From assembly GCF_028372415.1 (NCBI RefSeq), contig NC_092872.1, forward strand, positions 276,523,206 to 276,587,205: a DNA stretch of 64,000 bases, given 5' to 3'. Below are positions 10,790 through 21,560 of this stretch, one piece after another. The notes below the pieces were generated by a model, which was given only the letters and a program-made list of their open reading frames with translations, was not told the DNA's origin and did not search any database. The stretch's first letter is position 1, and each line of letters opens with the position of its first letter. A program made the position numbers and the translations under genes. The stretch comes from Notamacropus eugenii (taxonomy: Eukaryota; Chordata; Mammalia; Diprotodontia; Macropodidae).

Positions 10790-11785
10790 TCTGGATGACT
10801 TTGAAAACAACTGACATATTCTACCCTCTGGAAATTATTAATAAAGGTTTGACCTAAGTGCCTGTCATCAACCTTTTTGTCTTGGTCTCTTATTATCAGA
10901 GTAGGTTTACCATTGCTAAGCCATGGGGACCCTAGAGGAACTACTGGAACTAAAAAAAACAATTTCCAAGATACAGTTCATCTAAGGACAAAGTGAAGAC
11001 AAAGGATGGAAAGTTCTCCAGAATAGTAAGAAAAAGCATTCCTTTGAATTAAATATTTTCAACCACATAATAAAATAAACTATAACTCAATACCATTTTT
11101 AAAGGGTAAGGAACTTAGTAAAACTTCATCACTTACCCATCCCTTAGAATACTCCCAAATCTGTTCGGACAAAGAGGGCTTTTCAGTTATGTCTTCATGT
11201 CATCATAGTGTGTTTAGGTTAGTAATATTCAGCAAATATTCTGGCATGGGACCAAACTTATTCATTCTTCAAATTTTCCATTTCATAAAAGAAATGCCAT
11301 AGTCATTATATGCTGGGATTTTTGTTATAATTCCCTAAGGACTGCAAACACTCTGTCCATTGACCTCAGATTGTATGTGCAGTATACAAGACTTTCCCAG
11401 ACAAGTGTCTTATGCTGGGAGCATGTTGAAAGTATGGAGAAGCAGTAAAGGGTCAGCAGAGATTCCCTGTCAACAAGTTGAATCTCATAACTGAAAAAAA
11501 TGGGGTCCTGACATATTTTATGACATTTTAATCTCTAGATTATTCTTACAGTCATTCTCCCTATAAGGAACATAAGCAAGTCTTATTCTTCTTATCTCAC
11601 ATTAAGTTATGCATAGCATGATCCTTTGAAAAGCACAGGGCAGCCCTAGTGAATCCAGTGATTACTGCATCTTAAATAGCATTTTAATAATCAGGGCAGG
11701 GATGCTCAGCCATGTTCAGGACATGCTGCCACATCTAAATACTTTACAAGGTAGCAAGGGAGATAAACAGAATTTTTATCTTCTG
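10790..11785. other. No gene seen; unassigned sequence
   Basis: A+T-rich sequence with short frames only and no landmark I recognise. Confidence 0.45.
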
Positions 11786-11789
11786 CTAC

Positions 11790-12170
11790 ATCAGAACATA
11801 TCTCGAGTGCCATGTTGAGTTGTGGGCACCAACTTTAAGAAGGAGGTGACAAATGGTAAAGTACATAAAAAAGAAAATAAGATGGATATGGAATGTAGAG
11901 ATCATGGCAAAGATGTGTAAGTCTAGAGAAGAGAAGACTTGTGAAGGACATGCCAATCATCATAGGAGAGGGTGTAGACTTCTGCCAGTCCCAGGATATT
12001 GAATAGAAGTCTTATGTTCAGGTATATGGTGGGCTTCCATCTCTGAGATTTTGCAAAATGTAAACATTGTGTTCAGAAACATTTTTCCTTCACCAGTGAT
12101 AAGAACACTTTTTCATCTAATCATGACTTTGGAAGGTATTTGTGAGCTTCCCTCTAAGGACATTGGCTTC
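11790..12170 (+). repeat. CR1/L3 LINE remnant
   Basis: 'gttgtgggcaccaactttaa' followed by 'agaaggaggtgacaaat' and 'tctagagaagagaagacttg' follows the same order as the CR1/L3 copy at 4170, strongly decayed. Confidence 0.5.
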
Positions 12171-12180
12171 TTTTAAAAAG
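12171..12180. repeat. Possible target-site duplication, left of L1
   Basis: TTTTAAAAAG here is repeated at 16507-16516. It includes a TTAAAA L1 endonuclease-type site, but the low complexity allows chance identity. Confidence 0.45.
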
Positions 12181-12839
12181 GTTTGGGAGCCATGATGTTG
12201 GAGAGATGTCAGGAAGTTGCCTGAGCCCTCTCCAGTTTCCCATGGAAACAATGATAAATCAAGCTTCTAAGAGAATTCTGGAGCACCAGAATCCATAAAA
12301 ATGAGACAGAATGAAACAATTTTCCAGCCCAAGATAACTTAGAAAGAAATGAGGGAAAAATCTGTCTCACTTGGGTAAAAGAGGCCAGTGCAGGTGGTGT
12401 CCAGGCAAGCCAGTGTGGGGCTCTTAGCCACAGCACAGATCAGCACCCAAGTCCCCATGGTCCTGGCTCAGCAGGCAAGTGATACAGCAGGCTAGCTGTG
12501 AGGCTTCCAGCCTCACCACAGCAGGCAAACTGCCAGCTCCAGAACCCAGAGCATAATAGATACAACTAGGCTAAGCCACCTTGGCAAAATGTGCAAGTTA
12601 CCAGTCTCAGGGGCCCCATTACAGAAATCCAGTGACCAGAACCCGGGCTCCCACTTCAAGAAATCTGGGACAGTGCTCCTTGCATCACAGCAGCAAGAGT
12701 TCATATTTTTTTTAAAAAATAAGCAAAAAACCAAAAACAAATAAAGAACCCCGACCATAGAAAACTACTATGGTGACAGGGAAGGTTAAAACACAAACTC
12801 AGAAGAAGACAACAATGTCAAAATGCCTACACGTGAAGC

Positions 12840-13950
12840 CTCAAAGGAGTGTATGAATTGGTCTCAGGCTTAGAAAGTCTTCTTGGAAGAACTCAAGAAG
12901 AATTTTAAAAGTCAAGAAACAGAGGTAGAAAAATGGGAAAATATATGAGTTTTATAAGGAAATTATGAAAAATAGTCAACAGCTTAAGAAAACACAAAAA
13001 ATGGCTAAAGAGAAAACTCCTTAAAATTAGAATTGGTCAAATTGGGGGGAAGGGGGGAATCAACTGAAGAAAACAACTCCTTTAAAAATAGAATAATTGA
13101 CCAAATGGAAAAGGAAATACAAAAACTAACTGAAGAAAAGAAAGCTCCTTAAAAATTGGAATTGGGCAAGTAGAAGTTAATGACTCTGTCAGACATCAAG
13201 AATCAGTCAAAAAAATCTAAAGAATTAAAAAATAGAAGAAAATTCAAAATACTTCATGAGGGGAGGAGAGAAACTGTCCTGGAAAATACATCTGGGAGAA
13301 ATAATTTAAGAATTATTTAAATAAATGATATTGAAATCCATGATTAAAAAAAAAAAAAGTCTGGACAGCATCTTTTAAGAAATCCCCTGATATCCTAGAA
13401 ACAGATGGTAAAATAGTCACTAGAAGAATCCACTGACCACCTGAAAGAGATCCCAAAATTAAAACTCCAAAAAATATTGGAGCCAAATTCCAGAACTATC
13501 AGGTCAAGAAGAAAATATTGCAAGAAGACAAAAAGAAACAATTCAAATACAAAAGAGCCACAGTCAGGATTACACGAGATTTAGCAGTTTCTATATTAAA
13601 CAATTGGAAGGCTTGGAATATGATATTCTGAAAGGCAAGGGAGATGGAATTACAACCCAGGAAAACTGAACATAATCTTCTATGGTAAAAAAAAAAAAAA
13701 AAAAAAGGGCAATAAAACAAGGGACTGTCAAACTTTCCTGATGAGAGTTATGCAAGAGAACTATGAAAAAAAAGACAACACTTAGTAAAGGAAGCACAAA
13801 AGTTGACCAAAGAAAACAAGTCCTTAAAATAGAATTGGTCAAATGGAAAAAGAGGTATAAAAACTAGGTATCAGAGTTGAACAGAAAATTTGATCGTCAA
13901 GAATAAGACTCAAGAGAAGCATAAAAAGGTAAATCGGAAAGAAAACAAGT
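12840..13950 (+). pseudogene. L1 ORF1 remnant (RNA-binding coiled-coil protein)
   Basis: L1 ORF1 encodes a trimeric nucleic-acid chaperone that coats L1 RNA. Here the coiled-coil part is visible as repeated Lys/Glu/Gln-rich modules at about 12890-13170 ('LKIRIDQMEKEIQKLTEEK'-like). The C-terminal part follows at about 13470-13680 ('NWKAWNMIF'-like after frame shifts). Many stops and an A21 tract near 13686 break it. A coiled-coil-like piece recurs at about 13770-13862, after the C-terminal domain, which is out of order. Confidence 0.7.
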
Positions 13951-14396
13951 AAACAAACATGGTATTCAATCAAATTAAACTGTTTACATCCCTACATAGG
14001 AAGATGATACTTGTAATTTTTAAGAACTATATTTCTATTAAGGAAGTTAGAAGGAGTATACTTAGACACAGGGTGTGGGTAGAAGTTGATTTTGATGTAA
14101 TGATTAAAAAAGTTTTAAGGAGTAAAAAAAAGGATTGTACTGGGAAAAGAGGAAAGGGGGAAGCAGAATGAGAATTATATAACATAATGAGGCAAGAAAG
14201 ATCTATTATTTTTAGGGAAAGAAGGGAGGAGTGAGCATTGCTTAAACTTTACTCTCCTCAGATTTGGCTCAAAGAGCCCCTGTAGGGAAGTAGGAGGGGA
14301 AAGGGAAAAGAAAAGGGGGGCAGTGACAGAAGGGATGCCAGATTGAAGGACGCAATGATCAGAAGTAAAACACTGGTGAGAAAAGATGGAGTGAAA

Positions 14397-14398
<2 letters not shown>

Positions 14399-14478
<80 letters not shown>
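14399..14478. repeat. (AG)n microsatellite inside the L1
   Basis: An uninterrupted 80-base AG tract lies in the purine-rich inter-ORF region of the L1. It produces long Ser-Leu frames on the minus strand that are not genes. Confidence 0.97.
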
Positions 14479-14481
<3 letters not shown>

Positions 14482-14504
14482 AAACAGAGGAAAATATGAT
14501 GGAG

Positions 14505-16250
14505 AGAAATACATAGCAATCAAAGCTGTGAATGCGAATGGGATGAATTCTCCCCCCAAAATGGAAGCAGATAGCAGAGTAGATTATATATTACCAACAA
14601 AGCACAGCAGCAAAAGATAGAAAGAGAAATTCCATTTAGAATAACTGTAGACAACATGAAATATTTGGGAGTTTACTTGCTAAGACCAACTCTGGAACTC
14701 CACAGACAAAATTACAAAACACTTTTTACACAAGTGAAGTCAGATCTAAACAAATTGAAAAATATCAATTGCTCATTAGTAGGTCAAGCTAATATGATAA
14801 AAATAAAAATTCTACCTATATTAAATTACTTATTCAGTGCATACCAGTCAAACTACCCCAAGATAATTTCATAGAACTAGAAAAAAAAATAACAAAATTC
14901 ATCTGGAAGGACAGAAGTTCAAGAATTTCAGAGGAATTAATGAAAATGAAAACGAAAGTGGCCTGGCTATGCCCAATATAAAATTTCGTTAAAAAGCAGA
15001 AATTATCAAAACTATTTGGTACTGGCTGAGAAATAGAGTGGTGGATCACTGAAACTGATTAGGTACAGAATTCAATGACTATAGTAATCTACTGTTTGAT
15101 AAACCCAAAGACTCTGCCTTCTATGATAAGAACTAAGGATTTGACAAAAACTGCAGGTAAAACTGAAAAATAGTATGGCAGAAACTAATCATAGAGCAAC
15201 ATCTCAGACCATATACCAAGATAAGGTCAAAATGGGCACATGATTTAGAAATAAAGAGTGATACCATAAGCAAATTAGGAGAGCAAGGAATAGTTTACCT
15301 GTCAGATCTAAGGAGAAGGAAGAACTTATGATCAAATAAGAGATAGAGAATATTATGAAATGCAAAATGGATAATTTTTATTACATTAATTTTTTTTCAG
15401 AAACAAAACCAATTCAACCAAGATTAAGAGAAAAGCAGAAAGATGGGAAAGAAGTTTTATAGCATATTGCTGATAAGCCTCATTTCTCAAATATATAGAG
15501 AGAACTGAGTTGAATAAGATTATGTCATTTCCCAGTTGATAAATGGTCAGAAGATATGAACAGTTCATTTTCAGATGAAGAAACTACAACTATCTGTAGT
15601 CATATGAAAAAATGCTCTGAATCACTGTTGATTAGAGAAATGCAAATTAAAACAACTCTGAGGGTACCACCTCACACCTATCAAATTGACTAATATGACA
15701 GAAAAGGAAAATGATAAATGTTAGAAAAGATGTTGGAAAATTGGGACACTAATGCATTGTTAATGGAGTTGTGAACTGATCCAATCATTTTGGAGTCCAG
15801 CTTGGAACTAGGCACAAGGGCAAACTGTGACCCTTTGATCCAGCAATACCTCTACTAGACCTGTATCCCAAAGAGAACTTTTGGGCAAAAGACCCACATT
15901 TAAAGGAGCTCTTTTTGTGGTGGCAAAGAATTGGAAATTAAGGGGATGCTCATCAGTTGGGGCATGGCTGAACAGGTTGTGGTACATGAATGTAATGGAA
16001 TACTATGGTGCTATAAGAAATGATAAGCAGGCAGATTTCAGAAAAATCTAGAAAGAATTACATGAATTGATACTGAGTGAAGTGAGCAGATCCAAGAGAA
16101 CATTGTACATAGTAACAGCAACATTGTGTGATGGTCAACTGTGATTGACTTAGCCCTTCTCAGCAATACAATGATCCAAGACAATTCCAAAAGTCTCATT
16201 ATGGAAAATGCTGTTGATACCCAGAGAAGAGACTGTGGAGTCTGAATGCA
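14505..16250 (+). pseudogene. L1 ORF2 remnant with internal deletion
   Basis: L1 ORF2 normally carries an endonuclease, a reverse transcriptase and a Cys-rich C-terminus. Here the first about 80 bases ('AIKAVNANGMNSP', the endonuclease start) are joined near 14587 to the region after the reverse transcriptase. That region begins with 'MKYLGVYLLRPTLELHRQNY' at 14656 and continues with 'LVGQANMIKIKILPILNYLF'. The late segment 'KNWKLRGCSSVGAWLNRLW'-like at about 15925 marks the C-terminal part. The endonuclease body and the catalytic reverse transcriptase block are absent. Frameshifts occur throughout. Confidence 0.8.
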
Positions 16251-16506
16251 TGTCAAAACATATTATTTTCCTTTTATTTGTTCTTTGTTTTGTTTTACAT
16301 AGCTTTTCCCTTTTGTTCTATTTCTTCTTTCACAACACAACTAAGGAATTATGTTTCTATGACTGCACATGCATAATCTATGTCAAATTGTTTGCTATTT
16401 GGGGAGGGGGATGGGAGGGAGAAAAAAATTTGAAACTCAAAATTTTATTTTAAAAATGGATATTGAAAACTATTTTTACATGTAATTGGAAAATTGAAAT
16501 ACTATT

Positions 16507-16516
16507 TTTTAAAAAG
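16507..16516. repeat. Possible target-site duplication, right of L1
   Basis: TTTTAAAAAG, identical to 12171-12180. Confidence 0.45.
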
Positions 16517-16900
16517 TATGAAAAGAGCTATCAAAGAGAAAAAAAGTAAAATTTGTCTGGTTTGAAACAAGAAGAGTGAAACATGTGTTGGTGGGTCGGA
16601 AGGGGAAAAAAATGGAAGAAGGAAGTTGCAGAGACAGTTTGGCTTGATACAGGGTAAAAACTTCCTAATAAAATTTTGGTTGCAAAAAAATAAAAATTAA
16701 AAAAAAGATTCTAAGAGCCTCATAAATGGAGGATTATCTATTTAGTGTGTCTGAGAAATAATCAATCAACTCAGTTTCTCCTAGGTACTTCTTTGAAAAC
16801 AGGAATCTAAATTCTTTGAAGCATACAGAATTAAATTTTGTAATGATTATTTTGGGGAATTTTTTCTAAATTCTTAATTCTAAAAGTATATTGGCCTATT
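16517..16900. other. Unassigned A-rich sequence
   Basis: 'aacttcctaataaaattttg' near 16660 resembles the end of a retroelement transcript, but no family is recognised. No gene. Confidence 0.4.
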
Positions 16901-16904
16901 TGCT

Positions 16905-17115
16905 ATATCCCACCCGTGGTACACCATTCCCCATCACTGTGTCCTTGCAAAGGCTGCTGTCCCCCAGGCCTGGAATGCTCTACCTCTTTACCCACATGTT
17001 ACCATGCCTACCTCCCTTCACAACTCAACTCAGCTACTCACAGGATTCTCCTAGTTGTTCCTGATTCCCCAAATTTACTTGGCATGGATACAATGCATCC
17101 TACTCTATAGCTGCC
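16905..17115 (+). repeat. L2 LINE fragment
   Basis: 'cccccaggcctggaatgctc', 'cacaactcaactcagctact' and 'ttgttcctgattccccaaat' are consecutive L2 3' landmarks. Confidence 0.75.
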
Positions 17116-18555
17116 CTGTGCTGCCAGTGGCTTTGAGCCTGGGGAAAGAAAAAAAAATGTGAGAACCCTGTGAGCACATGGCCATGGTTGGAGGTACTCT
17201 TTCTACATTATTATTTTTCTGAATGTTAGCTATGTATTTGATTACTATACACAATTTGTCTGAAGCCACATGTTATGCTGGCTGACTAATGTTAGCTAAA
17301 TATCTTGTAAATGTCATTCAGGAAGTCCCTGAATGTATCTGATGCTTTGTATTTGGGATGATGACTGGTACTATTCTATACTAATAATTCACGTTATAGA
17401 TGTTCACGAATGTGCACATGAATCTCGTGAATATATATCCCTGCAAACCTGAACATTTCACTGAAGGGAGTGTGACAGCCTACCCTCATTACATAGCTAC
17501 CCCTCCTACCCATGTCACACAGTAGCAGGGAAATTAGGGTTTAGGAAGCAAGAGAGAGGGATGTTAGGGTTCTGTGACAGAGGTAGAGTTCATTTCAGGG
17601 CTGGCTATAAGTTGGCTTGCCCTGTCCTGTGATGGGCAATGTCAACATTGCTGAGATATCCCAGACAATGACCATAAGGCCAAGACATTCACACTTGTAA
17701 ATTCCATTTCCCTCTGGAAACGTCGCACATTCCACACCTTTGGCTGAATTGAGATCACAAGCACAGAGTTTCTGCATCTTCCTTGGATGACGGGCCCTTT
17801 GAGCCACCTGGAGGTATTGGGAAAGAGGACTAGAAGGAAGACCTCAGGAAATGGGGCTGTACACTTGCCATGAAGTCAGACTATTGAACATGACTTTTCA
17901 AATGAAGCTATCCATGAATATTCCTCTAAAGAGCAGTAGAAAAGGGAAGAAAAAGGACAGGCTTTGGATAGTGGCCCACTGCCAACAAAACCCTAGTCCC
18001 TGTTCCAGGTTGTCATAGAAGTCTTGGCATTTCATAGAGGACTCACAAAAGTGTCAGATGAACCAGTGAAGGCTTAACATCCTTGTTCTTTACTAAGGTG
18101 CATTGGAACTTAAACAAAAAGATGCTTTTGTTTAAAGAGACACAGGGAGCCCCAAATTCAGTGTTGGGGGAGGACAGAGACAACAAGATAAGGACACAAC
18201 AAGGAAAGGGTCTAGTTATCCCCATCAAGACTATAGCCAACACTACCAAACCAATAGAGGAATTTGGAATGCTCCAATGCAATCCAATCTAAGCAGCACC
18301 ATGACAAGTGAGGAACAGAAGGGGTTTTATGTGTGTGTTTTTTAAAGGAGTAAGGTTGTGGCCTCAGGTGTATCTAACTGGTTACTTACCTCTGATGTCA
18401 CAGACAGTAACATGCTGGGTTGGATAGGCATGGAACTTGGTCATATCTAGCACCGACATTCCCTGATATAAACAAGAGGTAAAGGAAGGGAGCCTCAAGT
18501 AGTAGGAAGGCTGCTGTATTTCAAGTTCAAATCCCAACTCAGCTATTTCAAAGTA
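17116..18555. other. No gene seen; largely unique sequence
   Basis: About 1.4 kb without clear repeat landmarks. The frames at 17595-17807 (minus) and 18043-18292 (both strands) are short and unrecognised. This is one of the larger apparently unique blocks of the window. Confidence 0.5.
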
Positions 18556-18725
18556 ATCATCAAGCATTTAAGACTATACTGTGTGCCAGGCACTAGGCTA
18601 AGTTCAGAAGATACCAAGAAAGGCAAAGCCTGCGCTAGCCTGGAGGAGCTCCCCTTCAAATGGAGAAGATAACATGCAAATAGCTAAGTTTATACATAAT
18701 GTGTGGTGAATGCTGACATATAGAC
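18556..18725 (+). repeat. 'tgtgccaggcactaggctaa' repeat head
   Basis: The phrase 'actgtgtgccaggcactagg' followed by 'gaggagctccccttcaaatg' matches the head of the ancient repeat seen at 680. Confidence 0.65.
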
Positions 18726-18739
18726 AGAACATTGAGGGT

Positions 18740-18915
18740 TGAAAAACCCTTTGCATGTATTATCTAATCTGAGTAAGAAGCCTCTTCTTGCCACGTACTA
18801 TCTGGATAATGTCCCTTAACTGATCTGGGCCTCAGTTTTCTCATCTATAAAATGGGGAGTTTATACTACATGATGTCTGCATCTCTTTCAGCTCCTGGTC
18901 TAAGATTCTGTGAAG
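18740..18915 (+). repeat. MIR/tRNA-SINE copy
   Basis: 'gggcctcagttttctcatct' and 'ataaaatggggagtttatac' are plus-strand core landmarks. Confidence 0.75.
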
Positions 18916-19059
18916 TCTCCAGAGATTATGGGACTGTTGTAAACAGAAAAATATCCTGAAAGTACTTAATAGGGAGATTGATCTAGGAGCTCCACTAAGC
19001 CAGGTTAAGTGAGGATGATTCCTTTTCTTCTCCCTTCCTCTTCCGATCTGTGTTTTCAT

Positions 19060-19250
19060 AAAAACCGTGCAATCTTGGAGCTGTAAGAGTCCAACAAGAT
19101 CACATTGCCCAAACATGACTATCTCAATAAATCCTTCTTCAGTGTTACCACCTTCTTATCTGGTCTCCACTTGAATCACATCAGTGAAGGGGAGCTTACT
19201 ACCCTTTTGCTTGGGTTTCACCAGATTTATTCAGAGAACTACTTTCTGGT
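19060..19250. repeat. Possible CR1/L3-derived fragment
   Basis: 'ttggagctgtaagagtccaa' and 'cacatcagtgaaggggagct' resemble the 3' portion of CR1/L3-type repeats. The frames here are not genes. Confidence 0.35.
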
Positions 19251-19391
19251 TGATAATAAAAACAAGAAGTGCGATAACTCACATCCATGTAGTGCTGACT
19301 CTGGGCTTACGCTAAGCACTTTACAATGAAACAGTGCTTTAAGGTTCCAAATCACTTTAGAATGATTTCTTGTCATCTTCTCCACTCTGGG

Positions 19392-19760
19392 AGGTTGTTG
19401 TTGTGTTTGTCCTTCGTTCCCAAAGACAACCATGACATCAAGAAGATGACATGACTTGCAGTTGACTTTGATTTGAGTAAGGGAGGTCTGTGCAAGGTCA
19501 ACAACCTCACTTTTTTCTCCTGAGCCATCTGGGTCCAGTGGCCTGATATTCATCAGGATGACTGGAGATGGCCCAGAATGTGATGAGAGACCCTGGCCCT
19601 TTCAGGCTAAAGTCTTATAGCATTCTCACTTTGAGTAATATACACCCATTCAATCAATAGCCTCCTCTAAATAGTTGCTCAAGGTATGGCCCCTCTAATA
19701 AACAAAAACATCAAACTGGGAGGGGAAGACCCTCGGGGCTCCTGGGTAAAAGAGAAACAA
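19392..19760 (+). repeat. Family X repeat, full copy
   Basis: It starts 'ttgttgttgtgtttgtcctt', then 'accatgacatcaagaagatg', 'atctgggtccagtggcctga', 'actggagatggcccagaatg', and ends 'agaccctcggggctcctggg'. It shares the whole order with the copy at 55588. About 370 bases, no coding capacity. Confidence 0.8.
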
Positions 19761-19762
19761 TT

Positions 19763-19962
19763 ACTATTTAGTATTTAAATCCACTCTGTGCTAGGTGGGT
19801 GCTATTTCTATCCCCAATATATAGTTGGGAAAACTGAGCAATCAGCAGTTGTGATTTGCCCAGGGTCTCACACATAGTAAGGGTCTGAGCAGCACTTGCA
19901 GTCAGGTCTTCTGGACTCTAGGGCCAGCATTTTCTCCACTGGGCCACCTATCTTCATTCAAG
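19763..19962 (-). repeat. MIR/marsupial SINE copy
   Basis: 'gcccagggtctcacacatag', 'gcagtcaggtcttctggact' and 'ctccactgggccacctatct' give a complete minus-orientation head. Confidence 0.75.
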
Positions 19963-19964
19963 AA

Positions 19965-20240
19965 GCAGGACAAATGAAGGCAACAAATGTCTCTATATCT
20001 CTTATTATGTTCTGGGCACTATTCTGCAGAGCCCAGGAGTACAAGGAAAGGTTAACACAGTCCTTACCCTCTGGGAGTTCCCGATCTACTGGGGGAGACA
20101 TAATGCAAAGAACTATGTAGAAATAAGAGTGATAGGGTACTCAGGTGCCAAGAGGTTCATGGGGTCCCAGAGTCCTCTGGGGGACTGAAGGAAGGACCAA
20201 GGAAGGAGAATCCCCAGAGAAAGAAGTAGAGGGGAAGTAT
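19965..20240 (+). repeat. Ancient 'gggcactattctgc' repeat fragment
   Basis: 'ttatgttctgggcactattc', then 'acagtccttaccctctggga', then 'gatctactgggggagacata', as in the family at 680. Confidence 0.6.
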
Positions 20241-21015
20241 CCCTGTGCTAGAGTTCCCTGGATTTTCTTCACTCAGAATCACAGATGAGTCCTGGAAACT
20301 TGTTATCATAAACCACATATACCTTTACCAGGTTTTTTCATATTTTCTGCTTCTAATAAGTCCTCATTATCCATGTACTACATGGTTAAAGGAGGAAGGC
20401 TTTGCCACAGACCTGGGAAACAGCATCTCCTGGGTTAGTATAAAACTGGAAGCTTCTGATGTAGAGTTTAAAGTAATGAAGGTGGGCTCTTAGTCAGGAA
20501 GTGGAGTCACCCCCTGTGGTGTAGCCATTAACTGGCCCAAGAAGAAACATGGCTATAATTAGAGGAGCATCAGCCATTAGTGACCCCCAGGGGCCAGGCA
20601 GCCCAGGCCCAGTGGACCAGGCAGACTGACTGGCGAGGCCCTGGATACTTCCTCCTTGATCATTCAGGTTCGAAGCAACCTAATGAGGGATCAACTCAAA
20701 ATGCCCGTGGAAGAGGATAATCTAATCCAAGAAAACAAAGTATTAAAAAATTGGGGAATTAAGTACATTTAAAGGGGAAAACATATGAAAAATAGATTTT
20801 TGATATCCAGTAAGGCGGAAATCAGAGTTGTTAACAGAAGAGAATCAAAGGAGGGCTGGCTATCAAACCATAAGGGGTCAATGCTACTCTATTATTTCAG
20901 TTATGGCAATGTCCTCTTAGTATGTTTCTAGAATGTATGAAAAAAACTCAGAGGAGATTGCCCAACAAGTATGAGTGACACATGGAAGACCACGGAAGAC
21001 AAGGACCCAACTAAC
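20241..21015. other. No gene seen; unassigned sequence
   Basis: It contains an 82-residue frame at 20245-20493 and a G+C-richer patch at 20580-20640. Neither shows a recognisable motif. Confidence 0.45.
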
Positions 21016-21019
21016 ACAA

Positions 21020-21560
21020 GCCATCATCAGTGGGCATTTTTTATGGACCTAAAAGGTACTAAGTGGTGGAGTCACAAAGAAAGAAATAAAACAGTCCCAA
21101 TCTCAGAGGAGTTTACACTCTAATGACGGAAACACTTGTACACAGGTATACACATATAGAAAATAGATAGATGAATGATATAGATATCATATGTATATAG
21201 TCATAGTGTGTGAGTGTGTATGTGTGTATACAAAATAAATAGAAAGGAATTTAAGGGTAGAAAGTAGAATGTTTCATAGCTTGCTGACCATATCTCTCTA
21301 TCTACTTCTATGTCAATTTATCATCCATACCTGTATCTACCTATATCTATGCATTTCTCTATATCCCCAGTACTTAGCATTCTCCATAACACTAGAAATG
21401 AAACATGATAAATGCTTATTAAATATCTGTCATCCATCCATCCATTTGTCCATCTCACTAGCTAGCTCTCTCTGTAGATATCTATTTTATTTAATCCATA
21501 AACATTTATTACACACCTACTATGTGCTAGGTGATTAGGTTACAGAAACAAAACTGCCTT
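21020..21560 (+). repeat. Ancient repeat pieces and low-complexity DNA
   Basis: 21020-21125 ('acagtcccaatctcagagga') and 21480-21560 ('cctactatgtgctaggtgat') are heads of the same ancient repeat. 21345-21425 is an L2 tail ('atccccagtacttagcattc'). 21130-21340 and 21425-21480 are TATC/ATCC-rich. Confidence 0.55.

Larger units (their letters stand above)
12181..16506 (+). mobile_element. L1 LINE with the middle of ORF2 deleted
   Basis: The order is leader ('gggagccatgatgttggaga', 'acaattttccagcccaagat'), ORF1 remnant at about 12840-13950, an inter-ORF region, the first part of ORF2 at about 14505-14586, a jump to the ORF2 region after the reverse transcriptase, and a 3' UTR ending in A-rich sequence near 16500. 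At 4.3 kb it is shorter than a full L1 of 6-7 kb. All frames are broken, so it cannot move by itself. Confidence 0.8.

Noticed and set aside
14175-14559. Long Ser-Leu frames on the minus strand
   Set aside because: They come from the (AG)n tract in the L1 inter-ORF region.
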